A DNA stretch of 64,000 nucleotides, from the NCBI RefSeq assembly GCF_017894365.1, contig NZ_CP059467.1, positions 2,542,001 through 2,606,000 of the forward strand, in the 5' to 3' direction. This document shows, one piece after another, positions 1-9,568 of this stretch; the first letter of the stretch is position 1, and every line of letters starts with the position of its first letter. The notes under the pieces were generated by a model that was given only the letters and a program-made list of their open reading frames with translations, had not been told where the DNA came from and did not search any database. Both the position numbers and the translations under genes were made by a program. Origin of the DNA: Aromatoleum bremense. Lineage in GTDB: Bacteria; Pseudomonadota; Gammaproteobacteria; Burkholderiales; Rhodocyclaceae.

Positions 1-2
1 CG

Positions 3-1787
3 GTGTCCAGCCTCAAGATCTATCTTCGTCTGCTCGGCTACGTCCGGCCCTACACGGGCAAATTCGCGATCAGCATCCTCGGCTTCCTGATCTTTGCGTC
101 GTCGCAGCCCATGCTCGCAGGCATTTTCAAGTATTTCGTCGACGGCCTGATCGACCCGTCGGTGTCGCCTTTCCCCGGACTGCCGCTGCTCGCAGATATG
201 CCGCTGATGCACACGGTGCCGGTGCTGATCGTGCTGATAGCAGCTTGGCAGGGTGTCGGGTCCTATCTCGGCAATTACTTCCTCCAGAAGGTGTCGCTCG
301 GCCTCGTGCACGACCTGCGAGTCGCGCTGTTCGACAGTCTGCTGCGGCTGCCGAACCGCTATTTCGACGAGAATAGCTCCGGGCATCTGATCTCGCGGAT
401 CACCTTCAATGTGACGATGGTCACTGGCGCCGCGACTAATGCGATCAAGATCGTGATCCGCGAGGGGCTGACCGCCGTTTTCCTGTTCGCGTACCTGCTG
501 TGGATGAACTGGAAGCTCACGCTCGTGATGGTCGCGATCCTGCCGGTTATCGGCGTACTCGTCAGCAGCGCGAGCCGGAAGTTCCGCAAGCAGGCGAAGA
601 AGATTCAGCTGGCGATGGGCGACGTCACGCACGTCGCGTCCGAGACGATCCAGGGGTACCGGGTCGTGCGCAGTTTCGGCGGCGAGCCGTACGAGTCACG
701 GCGCTTTCGGGCGGCGAGCACGGACAACACAAGCAAGCAGCTGCGCATGGTCAAGACCGGCGAGATCTTCACGCCGACGCTGCAGCTCGTGACCTACATC
801 GCGATGGCGTTCGTGCTGTTCCTCGTGCTGTGGCTACGTGGTGATGCGACCGCTGGCGATCTCGTCGCGTTCATCACCGCAGCGGGCCTGCTGCCCAAAC
901 CGGTGCGTCAACTATCGGAGGTCAGCTCGACGATCCAGCGCGGGGTGGCCGGCGCCGAGAGCATCTTCGAGCAACTCGACGAGGCGCCAGAAACGGATCA
1001 TGGTACCGTCGAGCGCGAGCGGGTCACCGGACGGCTCGAAGTGCGCGATCTGACTTTCCGTTACCCCGGCGGCGCCCGGCCGGTGCTAGAGAAGGTCAGT
1101 TTCGCCGTCGAACCCGGCCAGATGGTCGCGCTCGTCGGGCGTTCGGGCAGCGGCAAGTCGACGCTCGCGAACCTGATCCCGCGCTTCTACCATCACGACC
1201 AAGGGCAAATCCTCATCGACGGCGTCGATGTCGAGGACTACACGCTGCGCAACCTGCGCCGGCATATCGCGCTGGTGACACAGCAGGTAACGCTGTTCAA
1301 CGACACGGTCGCTAACAATATTGCCTACGGCGACTTGGCCGGGGCGCCGCGCGGGGCGATCGAGGCGGCCGCAGAAGCGGCGTACGCGAAGGAGTTCATC
1401 GACCGGTTGCCACAGGGTTTCGACACGCTGATTGGCGAGAATGGCGTGATGCTCTCGGGGGGGCAGCGGCAGCGCCTCGCGATTGCGCGCGCGCTGCTGA
1501 AGGACGCGCCGATCCTGATTCTCGACGAGGCGACGAGCGCACTCGACACCGAGTCGGAGCGTCACATCCAGGCGGCGCTCGACCGTGCGACGCGCGGGCG
1601 CACGACTCTCGTGATCGCCCACCGGCTGTCTACGATCGAAAAGGCCGACGTGATCCTCGTGATGGAGCAGGGGCGGCTTGTCGAGCGCGGTTCGCATTCG
1701 CAGCTGCTCGCGGCTGGCGGTGCGTACGCGCGGCTGCATGCAATGCAATTTCACGACGACGCACCGGCCGACGTCGGCCGACGCTAG
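3..1787 (+). CDS. msbA: MsbA-type lipid A export ABC transporter (ATP-binding/permease)
   Basis: Half-transporter predicted to flip lipid A-core across the inner membrane as a homodimer. The N-terminal half is an ABC exporter membrane domain with several hydrophobic segments (about residues 15-310). The C-terminal half is the nucleotide-binding domain: Walker A GRSGSGKST near residue 380, signature LSGGQRQR near 485, Walker B LILDEAT near 505, and the switch histidine in IAHRLST near 540. The length of about 594 aa is normal for MsbA. The GTG at base 3 is the only start visible; the true start and its ribosome site may lie upstream of the window. It is convergent with the LPS core operon, which fits lipid A-core export, although other lipid exporters of this family are possible. 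Confidence 0.88.
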   Translation: MSSLKIYLRLLGYVRPYTGKFAISILGFLIFASSQPMLAGIFKYFVDGLIDPSVSPFPGLPLLADMPLMHTVPVLIVLIAAWQGVGSYLGNYFLQKVSLGLVHDLRVALFDSLLRLPNRYFDENSSGHLISRITFNVTMVTGAATNAIKIVIREGLTAVFLFAYLLWMNWKLTLVMVAILPVIGVLVSSASRKFRKQAKKIQLAMGDVTHVASETIQGYRVVRSFGGEPYESRRFRAASTDNTSKQLRMVKTGEIFTPTLQLVTYIAMAFVLFLVLWLRGDATAGDLVAFITAAGLLPKPVRQLSEVSSTIQRGVAGAESIFEQLDEAPETDHGTVERERVTGRLEVRDLTFRYPGGARPVLEKVSFAVEPGQMVALVGRSGSGKSTLANLIPRFYHHDQGQILIDGVDVEDYTLRNLRRHIALVTQQVTLFNDTVANNIAYGDLAGAPRGAIEAAAEAAYAKEFIDRLPQGFDTLIGENGVMLSGGQRQRLAIARALLKDAPILILDEATSALDTESERHIQAALDRATRGRTTLVIAHRLSTIEKADVILVMEQGRLVERGSHSQLLAAGGAYARLHAMQFHDDAPADVGRR

Positions 1788-3220
1788 CTTGGAGGAACGT
1801 TCGCTTCAAGCCAGCCGCGCAGCGCACAGCCCTCCGGCCAGTTGCGCATCAGCCGCGCGCGGTCCTTGCGCCACGCCTTGGCGTGCGCGGCGATGCTGGC
1901 GTGCTGGCGCATCGCGTCGAGGTCGATCAGTTTCACCGCTCCCTGGTTCCACAGCAGGTTCGTCGCCTTGAGGTCGCCATGGCTGATGCGCTCGCGATGC
2001 AGCGCGGCGAAAAGCTCGCGCAGCGCTCGCGCCTCGGCTGGCGGCGGTTCGCGTCCGGCGTCGAGATGCTGCAACAGGTGGGGCCCGTCGCAGGATTCGG
2101 CGACGAGCCACGCCCGGCCGCGCAATGGCCCGAAGCGGCGCTCGATCAGCGCCAGCGGCTGCGGCGTCGCGATGCCGAGAAAAGCGAGCCGGTGCCCCTC
2201 GATCCACGAATGCCAGGCGCGGCTCGGCCGCCAGAAGCGCGACAGCGCGTGCGCTGTGTCCTTGATGTTGTAGCGCTTGATGACGAGCTTGCGGCCGCTG
2301 ACGTCGATCCGGGCGACGGTGCTGCTGCCGCCGCCCTTCAGCAAGCATCCGGCGGCGAGGAAGAGGTCGGGATCGGCGAGGACGCGAGCGAGCCGCTCGG
2401 CTTCATGGCGGACGACCGAAACGAAGCGGTCGCGGCGCTGCTCGACGTGGAACAGGCTGCAGTCGCGCAGCGTCTTCGCGAGATAGTCGCGCAGACGCCA
2501 GCTCCGCACCCGGGCGACTTCCCGGCGAAGCAATGCGGGATCGAACGATATATCCGGATTTCCCGCGTGGTAGTCGGCAAGCAGGTCCGGCAGCCGTGCA
2601 TCAGCGTCGCGCGGCAGTTGCGCCAGCAGGATCGCGAGGTTGCGCAGTGCGTCGCCGGCGCCGAGAGAGAGACCGGGGCGGCGCGCACGGATCGCATCGC
2701 CGTCGATCGCATAGAGCACGCCACGCTGGCGCAGGAAGTTGCCGAGATGCAGGTCGGACTGTGCGAGCCCTCGCGCATGCATGCGGCCGAGCGTCTTGAG
2801 TGCGGGAGAGAGCACGCCGAGCGCGGCGCCGATGTCGCCGGGGTGCGCGCCGAGCGCTGCCTGCCAGCAATCGGCAAGATTCTCGGCGTTGTCGAGGAAC
2901 TCGGTCAGCAGGTAATGCCCGCCGTCCAGCGTGCCGGCACCGAGCAGCCGTGGCGTCGCAATCGCCTGCGCGGCAAGCGCCGCGATCCCCTCCCGTTCCT
3001 GCTCGAAGTGCCGCGCACAGCCCCTGCGGGCGATGAAAAACTTCGCCAGCACCGCCTGCCCACCGACTTCCGCTTCGCCCACCAGGCGCTTGCCCGGCAA
3101 CACGCGCAGCAGGCGCTTGACGGTCGCGACACGTCCGTCGTCGAGCGCGATGCGGAACGGCACGACCGGGTGCCGGCCGGCCTGGCGCAGGGTTGCGGCC
3201 GTCACGAGCGGAACGTTCAT
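1784..3220 (-). CDS. Two-domain LPS-kinase-like protein (tandem InaA/RfaP-type kinase domains)
   Basis: Last gene of the LPS core operon. Its 478 aa contain two kinase-like lobes in tandem. The first carries a catalytic-loop motif HARGLAQSDLHLGNF near residue 150 followed by IDGD. The second carries ISHGDLKATNLLW near 410 followed by LIDLD. Both resemble the small lipopolysaccharide kinases (InaA/WaaP type), each with an HxDxxxxN-like loop and a metal-binding Asp. The ATG at 3220 is chosen because the homology-like sequence starts there, 35 bases after the waaP stop; the frame stays open further upstream inside waaP. The context suggests phosphorylation of core heptose or Kdo, but the acceptor is not evident. 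Two such domains in one chain is unusual. The stop overlaps the convergent msbA stop by 4 bases. Confidence 0.75.
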   Translation of the reverse strand: MNVPLVTAATLRQAGRHPVVPFRIALDDGRVATVKRLLRVLPGKRLVGEAEVGGQAVLAKFFIARRGCARHFEQEREGIAALAAQAIATPRLLGAGTLDGGHYLLTEFLDNAENLADCWQAALGAHPGDIGAALGVLSPALKTLGRMHARGLAQSDLHLGNFLRQRGVLYAIDGDAIRARRPGLSLGAGDALRNLAILLAQLPRDADARLPDLLADYHAGNPDISFDPALLRREVARVRSWRLRDYLAKTLRDCSLFHVEQRRDRFVSVVRHEAERLARVLADPDLFLAAGCLLKGGGSSTVARIDVSGRKLVIKRYNIKDTAHALSRFWRPSRAWHSWIEGHRLAFLGIATPQPLALIERRFGPLRGRAWLVAESCDGPHLLQHLDAGREPPPAEARALRELFAALHRERISHGDLKATNLLWNQGAVKLIDLDAMRQHASIAAHAKAWRKDRARLMRNWPEGCALRGWLEANVPPS

Positions 3221-3255
3221 TTGCCGAGGGGTCGGTCCGTCGAGTGGCCGCACGC

Positions 3256-4083
3256 TCAACGCGCGCCCTCCGGCGCGTATTTGCGCAGATAACGGGCGTG
3301 CAGGCGCCCCGCTTCCGCTTCGAGACGAGCAAGCAGGGCCGCTTCGTTGCGCAGCACCTCGCGCAGCGGCCGGCCGAAGTATCGCCGCACGAAGCGCAGC
3401 TTGTCGCGCCGGGTGAGGCCGATGCCGAGTGCCGAAAAATACAGCGCCGCGAGGTCCTTGTCGCGCCAGCGCCGCGGGGTGCGGGCGCGGATCTGTGAGC
3501 GGTGCAGGTCGATCAGCGACAGGCGCAGCGCGGCCGCTGTGGGCGCCGGCTCGAGGTGCAGCAGGAAATGGCAGATGTAGAGGTCGCGATGGTTCATCCC
3601 GCCTTCGTGCATCTGTCGCACCATGTCGGCAACCCGGTCGATCAGCGCGCGCTTCAGCGCGCTGTCCGGCGGGCACTGCGGCCAGTCGCGGCAGAAATCC
3701 TCGAGGCTCACCGTCGGCGTGAGTTCCTCGGTGACGATGAACGAATGCTGCCGGGCCGGGTTGCATCCGCGCTCGCCATAGGCGACCGCTTTCATCGTCG
3801 CCACGCCGAGCTCGTCGAGCTGCCGTATCGCCTGCCACTCGTTGCGCGCTCCGAGCACCGGCAGTCGTGCCGACAGCAGGTTCTTGAAGATTTCGCGCCA
3901 GCCGACGCCGCGGTGGATCTTGACGAAATAGCCGCGCCCGCCGGCTTCAACGCGCAGCGTGCGGCGTCCCTCGAGTTCGCGGAACACTTCGCCCTGCAGC
4001 GCCTCGACCATGTCGAACGGATCCCGTCCGGCCCACCGCGAGCGGAACGGTTCATCGACGAAGACCGTGCCGGATGCGCTCAT
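3256..4083 (-). CDS. waaP: Lipopolysaccharide core heptose(I) kinase
   Basis: Predicted cytoplasmic kinase that adds phosphate to heptose I of the LPS inner core, using ATP; in the known family this stabilises the outer membrane. The 275 aa match WaaP/RfaP length. Visible motifs are GGRGYFVKIHRGVGW (ATP-binding lysine region, about residues 48-62), IVTEELTPTVSLEDF (hinge), and the catalytic loop GGMNHRDLYICHFLL near residue 163 with SLIDLHR as the metal-binding Asp motif. The ATG at 4083 overlaps the stop of waaG by four bases (ATGA), implying translational coupling within the core operon. Confidence 0.88.
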   Translation of the reverse strand: MSASGTVFVDEPFRSRWAGRDPFDMVEALQGEVFRELEGRRTLRVEAGGRGYFVKIHRGVGWREIFKNLLSARLPVLGARNEWQAIRQLDELGVATMKAVAYGERGCNPARQHSFIVTEELTPTVSLEDFCRDWPQCPPDSALKRALIDRVADMVRQMHEGGMNHRDLYICHFLLHLEPAPTAAALRLSLIDLHRSQIRARTPRRWRDKDLAALYFSALGIGLTRRDKLRFVRRYFGRPLREVLRNEAALLARLEAEAGRLHARYLRKYAPEGAR

Positions 4084-5201
4084 CCGCGCCCCCGCAGGAT
4101 CACGTCCGCAGCGCGCTCGGGCAGGCTATAGAGGTCGGCGTGCGCCGCGAACGCGAGGCCGTTGGCGCTCCAGCGTGCGCGGCCTTCGGTGTCCGCGAGC
4201 ATCGCGGCGAGCAGGCGATCGAGCGCGGCCTGTTCGAACGGTGCCGGCACGATCCTTCCCGCATCGGCGTCGGCAATGTAGTGCGCGTAGCCGCAGGCGG
4301 CGCTCGTGAGCACCGGTAGGCCGGCGACGAGCGCTTCGAGCAGCACCGTCCCCGTGTTCTCGTTGTAGGCGGGATGAATCAGCAGGTCGGCGCCGAGCAG
4401 AAAGCGCGGAATGTCGTCGCGTCCCTGCAGGATGCTGACGCGGTTCCCGAGGCCGAGCGTGTGCAACTGCACGAGGAACGGCTTGGGGTCGTCCTGTCCG
4501 ATGGCGATCAGGCGCGTGCGCCGCTTCAGCGTTTCGGGCAGCGCGGCCAGCGCCCGCAGGCTGCGGTCGAGGCCCTTGGTCTTGAAGCCGGAGCCGATCT
4601 GCACGACCAGCAGGTCGTCCTCTCCCAAGCTGAACTCGCGCCGGAAGGCGGCACGGATCTGCGCGGCGTCGGGCGGAGCACGCCGGTCGGGGGCGATACC
4701 GGGCGGCAGCAGGTGGAAACGGCGCGCCGGGGTGCCGTAGTGCGTCATGAAGAGCGGCTGTTGCGCGGCCGAGATCAGCAGGATCTCGGTGTGGACTTCG
4801 GGCGCGAACACCGCCCGCTCGTATGCGGAAAAGTGCCGGTAGCGCCCGCTGACGCGGTACAGCGGGTTGCGCAGCGTGCGCGCCTTGTCCTCGAAGCACG
4901 GGTCGGCAGCGTAATAGACATCGAGCCCGGGCATCTTGTTGAAGCCGACGACCCGGTCGGCGGGGCGGCGCGCGAGGTCCTGCTGCACCCATTTGGTGAA
5001 TTTTTCGTTGCGGCGCGGGTTCGTGATCGCCCGCACCGGGACCCGCAGCACCTCGAAGCCGGCCGGGATTTCGCCGTGCCATGCGAGCGTGTAGACGCGG
5101 ATCGCGTGGCCGCGCTCCTGGCACGCCAGTGCGATGCGCAGGAAGTCGCGCTGCAGGCCGCCGAACGGGAAGTACTTGTACAGGCAGAACGCGAGCTGCA
5201 T
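4080..5201 (-). CDS. waaG: LPS core glycosyltransferase I, WaaG-type (GT4)
   Basis: GT-B fold glycosyltransferase of family 4, predicted to add the first outer-core hexose to heptose II at the inner face of the cytoplasmic membrane. The N-terminus MQLAFCLYKYFPFGGLQRD is typical of WaaG. The donor-binding EX7E motif is visible as ENTGTVLLE near residue 285, preceded by LLGADLLIHPAYN. It has 373 aa, normal for the family. The start at 5201 overlaps the waaC stop by one base (TGATG), so the frame open further upstream within waaC is not used. Sugar specificity cannot be read from sequence alone. Confidence 0.87.
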   Translation of the reverse strand: MQLAFCLYKYFPFGGLQRDFLRIALACQERGHAIRVYTLAWHGEIPAGFEVLRVPVRAITNPRRNEKFTKWVQQDLARRPADRVVGFNKMPGLDVYYAADPCFEDKARTLRNPLYRVSGRYRHFSAYERAVFAPEVHTEILLISAAQQPLFMTHYGTPARRFHLLPPGIAPDRRAPPDAAQIRAAFRREFSLGEDDLLVVQIGSGFKTKGLDRSLRALAALPETLKRRTRLIAIGQDDPKPFLVQLHTLGLGNRVSILQGRDDIPRFLLGADLLIHPAYNENTGTVLLEALVAGLPVLTSAACGYAHYIADADAGRIVPAPFEQAALDRLLAAMLADTEGRARWSANGLAFAAHADLYSLPERAADVILRGRG

Positions 5202-6370
5202 CAGCCGGAGGCCTTGCGGTCGAACATCGTGTGGACGAGCGGCGGAGGCGACGGGTCGAAGCCGCCGAGCGCGCCGTCGGCGGCGAGCGGGGGGACGGCC
5301 GGCGCGGCGTCCGCGGACGTTTTGCCGTCGAGGATGCGCTGCAGTGCGCTCCACACCTGCTCCGGGCCGATGCGCGTGAAGCATAGCGGCTGTTCGGCGA
5401 CGAGATCGAAGCGTGCGCGCTCGTCGGCAGTCGGCACGTGTGTGCAGCGCCGCTGCAGGCAGGGGGCGCACGGCAGGTTCGACGCGAGGTGGAACTGGTT
5501 CGGGCCCCAGGCGCCGGTGAAGCCGGGATTGGTCGGGCCGAACAGCGACAGCGTCGGCACGCCGAACGCGGCGGCGAGGTGGCCCAGCCCGGTGTCGACG
5601 GCGACGCACGCGCGTGCGCCGGCGATCTCGGCGGCGATGCCGGCGAGCTTCAGCTGCGGCAGCACCGTGACGGCCGGCTGGCCGGCAGCGAGCCGCCGCG
5701 CGCGCGCCTCTTCGCCGGCGTTGCCCCACGGCAGCCGGATCGCCCAGCCCGCCGCGGTCGCAAGCGCAATCAGCCGCCGCCAGTAGAGCTCCGGCCAGTG
5801 CTTGGTCACCCAGGTCGTGCCGTGCAGCAGCAGCAGGTACGGTTCGGGGTCGTCCGCGCCGGTGAGCCGCTGCCGATCGAGTCCGTACGTGACCGGCCCT
5901 TCCGGCAGCGGATAACCAAGCGCTTTTGCGAACAGTTCACGCACCCGCTCAACGGCGTGGCGGCCGACCGGCACCGCATGCGCGTGCGTGTAGAAGCGGC
6001 TTGCGATCGGCTCGCGGGCGGAGTCCTGGTCGAGGCCATGCACCGGCTTGCTGCCGTAACGCGTCAGCAGCGCGCTCTTCAGCAGGCCTTGCGCGTCGAT
6101 CGTCGCATCGTAGCGGGTCGCGGCGACCGCGCGCTTGAAGCGGCGCCACTCGCCGCTGACCAGCGCCTTCACCGGCGCCTTGCGCCAGCGCCGCACCGCG
6201 ACCGGAATCACGCGGTCGACCGCCGGATGCCAGGACGGGATTTCGGCGAAGGCTTCCTCGACGACCCAGTCGAAGCGGATTCCGGGGATCGCGCGGGCGG
6301 CGTCGGTCAGCGCGGGAAGCGTGTGGATGACGTCGCCGAGCGAGGACGTCTTGACGATCAGCACGCGCAT
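5201..6370 (-). CDS. waaC: LPS heptosyltransferase I
   Basis: GT9-family heptosyltransferase predicted to transfer L-glycero-D-manno-heptose from its ADP donor to Kdo of lipid A. The N-terminus MRVLIVKTSSLGDVIHTLPA is the WaaC signature. Further motifs are LLLHGTTWVTKHWP (about residues 190-203) and the donor-site block VDTGLGHLAAAFGVPTLSLFGPTNPG near 265-290. It has 389 aa, slightly longer than E. coli WaaC because of a C-terminal tail of about 40 residues. The start at 6370 shares one base with the waaF stop (TGATG). It sits between waaF and waaG in a tightly packed operon. Confidence 0.9.
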   Translation of the reverse strand: MRVLIVKTSSLGDVIHTLPALTDAARAIPGIRFDWVVEEAFAEIPSWHPAVDRVIPVAVRRWRKAPVKALVSGEWRRFKRAVAATRYDATIDAQGLLKSALLTRYGSKPVHGLDQDSAREPIASRFYTHAHAVPVGRHAVERVRELFAKALGYPLPEGPVTYGLDRQRLTGADDPEPYLLLLHGTTWVTKHWPELYWRRLIALATAAGWAIRLPWGNAGEEARARRLAAGQPAVTVLPQLKLAGIAAEIAGARACVAVDTGLGHLAAAFGVPTLSLFGPTNPGFTGAWGPNQFHLASNLPCAPCLQRRCTHVPTADERARFDLVAEQPLCFTRIGPEQVWSALQRILDGKTSADAAPAVPPLAADGALGGFDPSPPPLVHTMFDRKASG

Positions 6371-7425
6371 CAGGCGGTTCCAGCGGACCGGGCGAGGCGG
6401 AGCGGCGTGCCGAGGGCGAGGCTGTCCAGCGCGTTCAGCACGCTCTCGGGCGTGACCTCCGTGAGGCAGCGCGTGTGGCCGAGCGGGCACACCCGCGCGA
6501 AGCACGGCGAGCATTCGAGCCGCAGATAGCGCACCACGACACGGTCGGCGAGCGGCGGCGTGTGGTCCGGCGTCGACGAGCCATACACCGCGACCAGCGG
6601 CCGGTCGAGCGCCGCGGCGACGTGCATCAGGCCGGAGTCGTTGGTGACCGCGGCCTCGCTCATCGCGAGGAGATCGACCGCGTCGGCGAGCTGGGTGCGC
6701 CCGCACAGATTGACGACGCCGTCGCCGGCCGCCGCGACGATCTCGTCTCCGGCCGGCGCGTCCTTCGCCGAACCGAGCACCCACACCTGATGGCCGCGGG
6801 CGACGAGCGCGCGCGCCAGCGCGGCGAAATGCGGCAGCGGCCATTGCTTGGCCGGGCCGTATTCGGCGCCCGGCATGAAGCTGATCGCCGGCCGCTCGGC
6901 CGCGAGGCCGTGCGTGGCGCGCAGCTGCGCCTGGTTGGCTGCATCGGCGACGAGCCGCGGGCGCGGCAGCGGCCGGGGCAGGGCGGCGCCCGCCGGCAGG
7001 CCGAGCGCGACGAAGCGCTGCACCGTCATCGGCAGCGCTGCCTTGTCGAGCGCGCGCATGTCGTTGACCAGGCCGTAACGCATCTCGCCGCGGAACGCGG
7101 TGCGGCGCGCAATGCCGGCGAAGAACGGCACGAGTGCGGACTTGAGCGAGCCGGGAAGGACGATCGCCTGGTCGTAACGGGCCTGCGCGAGTTCGCGGCC
7201 GAGGCGCCAGCGCATGCCGAGGCCGAACTGGCCGTGGCCGAGCGGCATCGCAATGCCGCGCCGCACTTCGGGCATGCGTTCGAGGATCGGCAGCGACCAG
7301 CCCGGCGCGAGTACGTCGATCGCGCACGGGTCTTCGGCCTGCAGCGTCATGAAGAGGCTCTGCGCCATCACCATGTCCCCGACCCACGACGGGCCCACGA
7401 CGAGAATCCGGCGAGTCGGCGGCAT
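6370..7425 (-). CDS. waaF: LPS heptosyltransferase II
   Basis: GT9-family enzyme predicted to add the second heptose of the inner core. Recognised by RILVVGPSWVGDMVMAQSLF at the N-terminus, FMPGAEYGPAKQWP (residues about 185-198) and TNDSGLMHVAAALDRPLVAVYGSS near 260-283, plus the Cys-rich LECSPCFARVCPLGHTRC common in this family. It has 351 aa. The start at 7425 overlaps the hldD stop by one base (TGATG); the open frame upstream lies inside hldD and is ignored. The heptose donor it uses is made by the two upstream genes of the same operon. Confidence 0.9.
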   Translation of the reverse strand: MPPTRRILVVGPSWVGDMVMAQSLFMTLQAEDPCAIDVLAPGWSLPILERMPEVRRGIAMPLGHGQFGLGMRWRLGRELAQARYDQAIVLPGSLKSALVPFFAGIARRTAFRGEMRYGLVNDMRALDKAALPMTVQRFVALGLPAGAALPRPLPRPRLVADAANQAQLRATHGLAAERPAISFMPGAEYGPAKQWPLPHFAALARALVARGHQVWVLGSAKDAPAGDEIVAAAGDGVVNLCGRTQLADAVDLLAMSEAAVTNDSGLMHVAAALDRPLVAVYGSSTPDHTPPLADRVVVRYLRLECSPCFARVCPLGHTRCLTEVTPESVLNALDSLALGTPLRLARSAGTA

Positions 7426-8384
7426 CAGTCGCGCAGCGCGAGCCATTCCAGGTAGCGCGGCACGCCGACTTCGACCGGCATGAACTCGCGCTCGTAGCCG
7501 GCCTGGCGCAGTGCCGTGATGTCGGCCTGCGTGTAGCTCTGGTAGCGCCCTCTCAGGTGTTCCGGGAACGCGATGTAGTCGATGCCGCCGCCGCCCGCGC
7601 TGCCCTTGTGCCAGCTCAGCGCGGCATGGGCGACTTCGTTGAAGCTCTGCGCGCGGCCGGTGCCGACGTTGAAGATGCCGCGCACGCCGGGGTTGTCGAG
7701 CAGCCACAGGTTCACCGCGACGACGTCGTCGACGTGGATGAAGTCGCGCTGCTGCTCGCCCGGGCCGTAGCCGTCGGCGCCTTCGAACAGGCGCAGGCGG
7801 CCGCTGTCGTTCAACTGGTTGTGGAAATGGTACGCGACGCTCGCCATGCTGCCCTTGTGCTGCTCGCGCGGGCCGTAGACGTTGAAGTAGCGCAGGCCGA
7901 CGACTTGGCTGTCGATGCCCGGCGCGAACCTGCGCAGGTGGCAGTCGAACAGGAACTTCGAGTAGGCGTACATGTTCAGCGGACGCTCGAACTCGCGCGA
8001 TTCGCGGAACGTCGGACCCATGCCATACACCGACGCCGACGACGCGTACAGCAACGGCACTTTCCGCGCCACCGCCCAGCCGAGCAGCGACTTCGTGTAT
8101 TCGTAGTTCACCGCCATCACGAAGCGGCCGTCCCACTCGGTCGTCGAGGAGCACGCGCCCTCGTGGAAAATCGCCGCGACCGGTCCGAAGTCCTCGTCGG
8201 CGCGGATGCGGCGCAGGAATTCATCCTTGTCCATGTAGTCGCGGATGTCGGCGTCGGCGAGGTTCAGGCACTTGTGTCCGTCGCTGAGGTCGTCGACGAC
8301 CAGGATATCCGTGATGCCGCGGGCGTTGAGCCCCTGCACGATGTTGCTGCCGATGAAGCCGGCGCCGCCTGTGACGATGATCAT
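7425..8384 (-). CDS. hldD: ADP-L-glycero-D-manno-heptose 6-epimerase
   Basis: Short-chain-dehydrogenase-fold epimerase that turns ADP-D-glycero- into ADP-L-glycero-D-manno-heptose, the substrate of WaaC and WaaF. The NAD(P)-binding motif [11 protein letters not shown] is at residues 6-16. The catalytic Tyr-xxx-Lys is visible in [11 protein letters not shown], and SSASVYG supplies the Ser/Thr of the triad. It has 319 aa, normal length. The start at 8384 is backed by AGGAGAAAAC immediately upstream. It is the second gene of the minus-strand core operon, 21 bases after the heptose kinase. Confidence 0.93.
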   Translation of the reverse strand: MIIVTGGAGFIGSNIVQGLNARGITDILVVDDLSDGHKCLNLADADIRDYMDKDEFLRRIRADEDFGPVAAIFHEGACSSTTEWDGRFVMAVNYEYTKSLLGWAVARKVPLLYASSASVYGMGPTFRESREFERPLNMYAYSKFLFDCHLRRFAPGIDSQVVGLRYFNVYGPREQHKGSMASVAYHFHNQLNDSGRLRLFEGADGYGPGEQQRDFIHVDDVVAVNLWLLDNPGVRGIFNVGTGRAQSFNEVAHAALSWHKGSAGGGGIDYIAFPEHLRGRYQSYTQADITALRQAGYEREFMPVEVGVPRYLEWLALRD

Positions 8385-8405
8385 GTTTTCTCCTGAATCG
8401 CCCGC

Positions 8406-9386
8406 TCAGCCTGGCATAGCGGCGGGGCGGTCGGCTGCGATCGCCGCGCGCAGCGCGAGGTCGAGCTCGGCGGTGCTGACCGTCGCCGTGCCGAGCTTGC
8501 CGACGACGACGCCGGCGGCGAGGTTCGCGAACGCGGTCGCGTCCGCGAGGGACAGGCCGCACGCGAGCCCGGCACCGAGCACCGCGACGACGGTGTCGCC
8601 CGCGCCGGTCACGTCGAACACGTCGCGTGCCTGCGTCGGCAGGTTCAGCGGCGCCGTGTCTTTCTGCAGCAGCGTCATGCCGCGTTCGCTGCGCGTGATC
8701 AGCAACGCGTCGAGCCCGAGGCTGTCGCGCAGCGCCTCGCCGCGGGACACCAGCGTCGCCTCGTCCGCGCAATGCCCGACCACCGCCTCGAACTCGCTGA
8801 GGTTCGGCGTGATCACGGTCGCGCCGGCGTAACGGCCGAAATCCGTGCCTTTCGGGTCGACCACGATCGCGACCGCGTGTTCGCGCGCGACGCGGATCAG
8901 CTGGCCAACCTGCGCGAGCGTGCCCTTGCCGTAGTCCGACAGCACGACCGCGGCGCTGGCGTCGAGCGCGTCCTCGAACGCCTGCTCGATGCCGGCGCTC
9001 TCGAGCATCGCGAAGTTGTCCTCGAAATCGAGCCGGATCAGCTGCTGGTGGCGGCTGATGATGCGCAGTTTCGTGATCGTCGGGTGCTGCGGTGCGTCGA
9101 GCAGGCGGCACACGACGCCGCCGCCTTCGAGCCGTTCGCGCAGCAGCCGCGCCGCCTCGTCGCAGCCGACCAGTCCGACGAGCTCGGCCCGGGCGCCGAG
9201 CGACGCAGCGTTCAACGCCACGTTGCCGGCGCCGCCGGCGCGGAACTCGTCCCCTTCAACCTTGACGATCGGCACCGGGGCTTCCGGCGAGATGCGCGTC
9301 GTCGAGCCGTGCCAGTAGCGGTCGAGCATCACGTCGCCGACGACGAGGACGCGGCCTTTGGAGAAATCCGGCAGGGGGGGCGGCAT
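8406..9386 (-). CDS. rfaE1: D-glycero-beta-D-manno-heptose-7-phosphate kinase (HldE kinase-domain type)
   Basis: PfkB/ribokinase-fold sugar kinase that phosphorylates heptose-7-phosphate at C1. N-terminal [15 protein letters not shown] and the PfkB signature [14 protein letters not shown] (near residue 260) are clear, and [14 protein letters not shown] forms the substrate-binding turn. The protein ends after the kinase domain (326 aa). The adenylyltransferase half found in the bifunctional E. coli HldE is absent, so a separate hldC/rfaE2 is expected elsewhere. I chose ATG 9386; a TTG at 9425 would add 13 residues but lies next to a promoter-like GGGATAAT. First gene of the LPS core operon. 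Confidence 0.88.
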   Translation of the reverse strand: MPPPLPDFSKGRVLVVGDVMLDRYWHGSTTRISPEAPVPIVKVEGDEFRAGGAGNVALNAASLGARAELVGLVGCDEAARLLRERLEGGGVVCRLLDAPQHPTITKLRIISRHQQLIRLDFEDNFAMLESAGIEQAFEDALDASAAVVLSDYGKGTLAQVGQLIRVAREHAVAIVVDPKGTDFGRYAGATVITPNLSEFEAVVGHCADEATLVSRGEALRDSLGLDALLITRSERGMTLLQKDTAPLNLPTQARDVFDVTGAGDTVVAVLGAGLACGLSLADATAFANLAAGVVVGKLGTATVSTAELDLALRAAIAADRPAAMPG

Positions 9387-9568
9387 GAGGCGGTAGGCGT
9401 CGCTAGCGTGTCGAAAAGTCCGCAATTATCCCACGAACGGCGGCGTCCAGCGTGTGCACGGGGCGGGCAGCGTCGTCGGGCGGGGAGCGAGGCCGGGCGA
9501 AAATGCTGTCCGGATCGTCGCGCCGGCGCGGCCGCACCGGCTCCCGTTGCCGCGCCGGCGTTCCGGTT

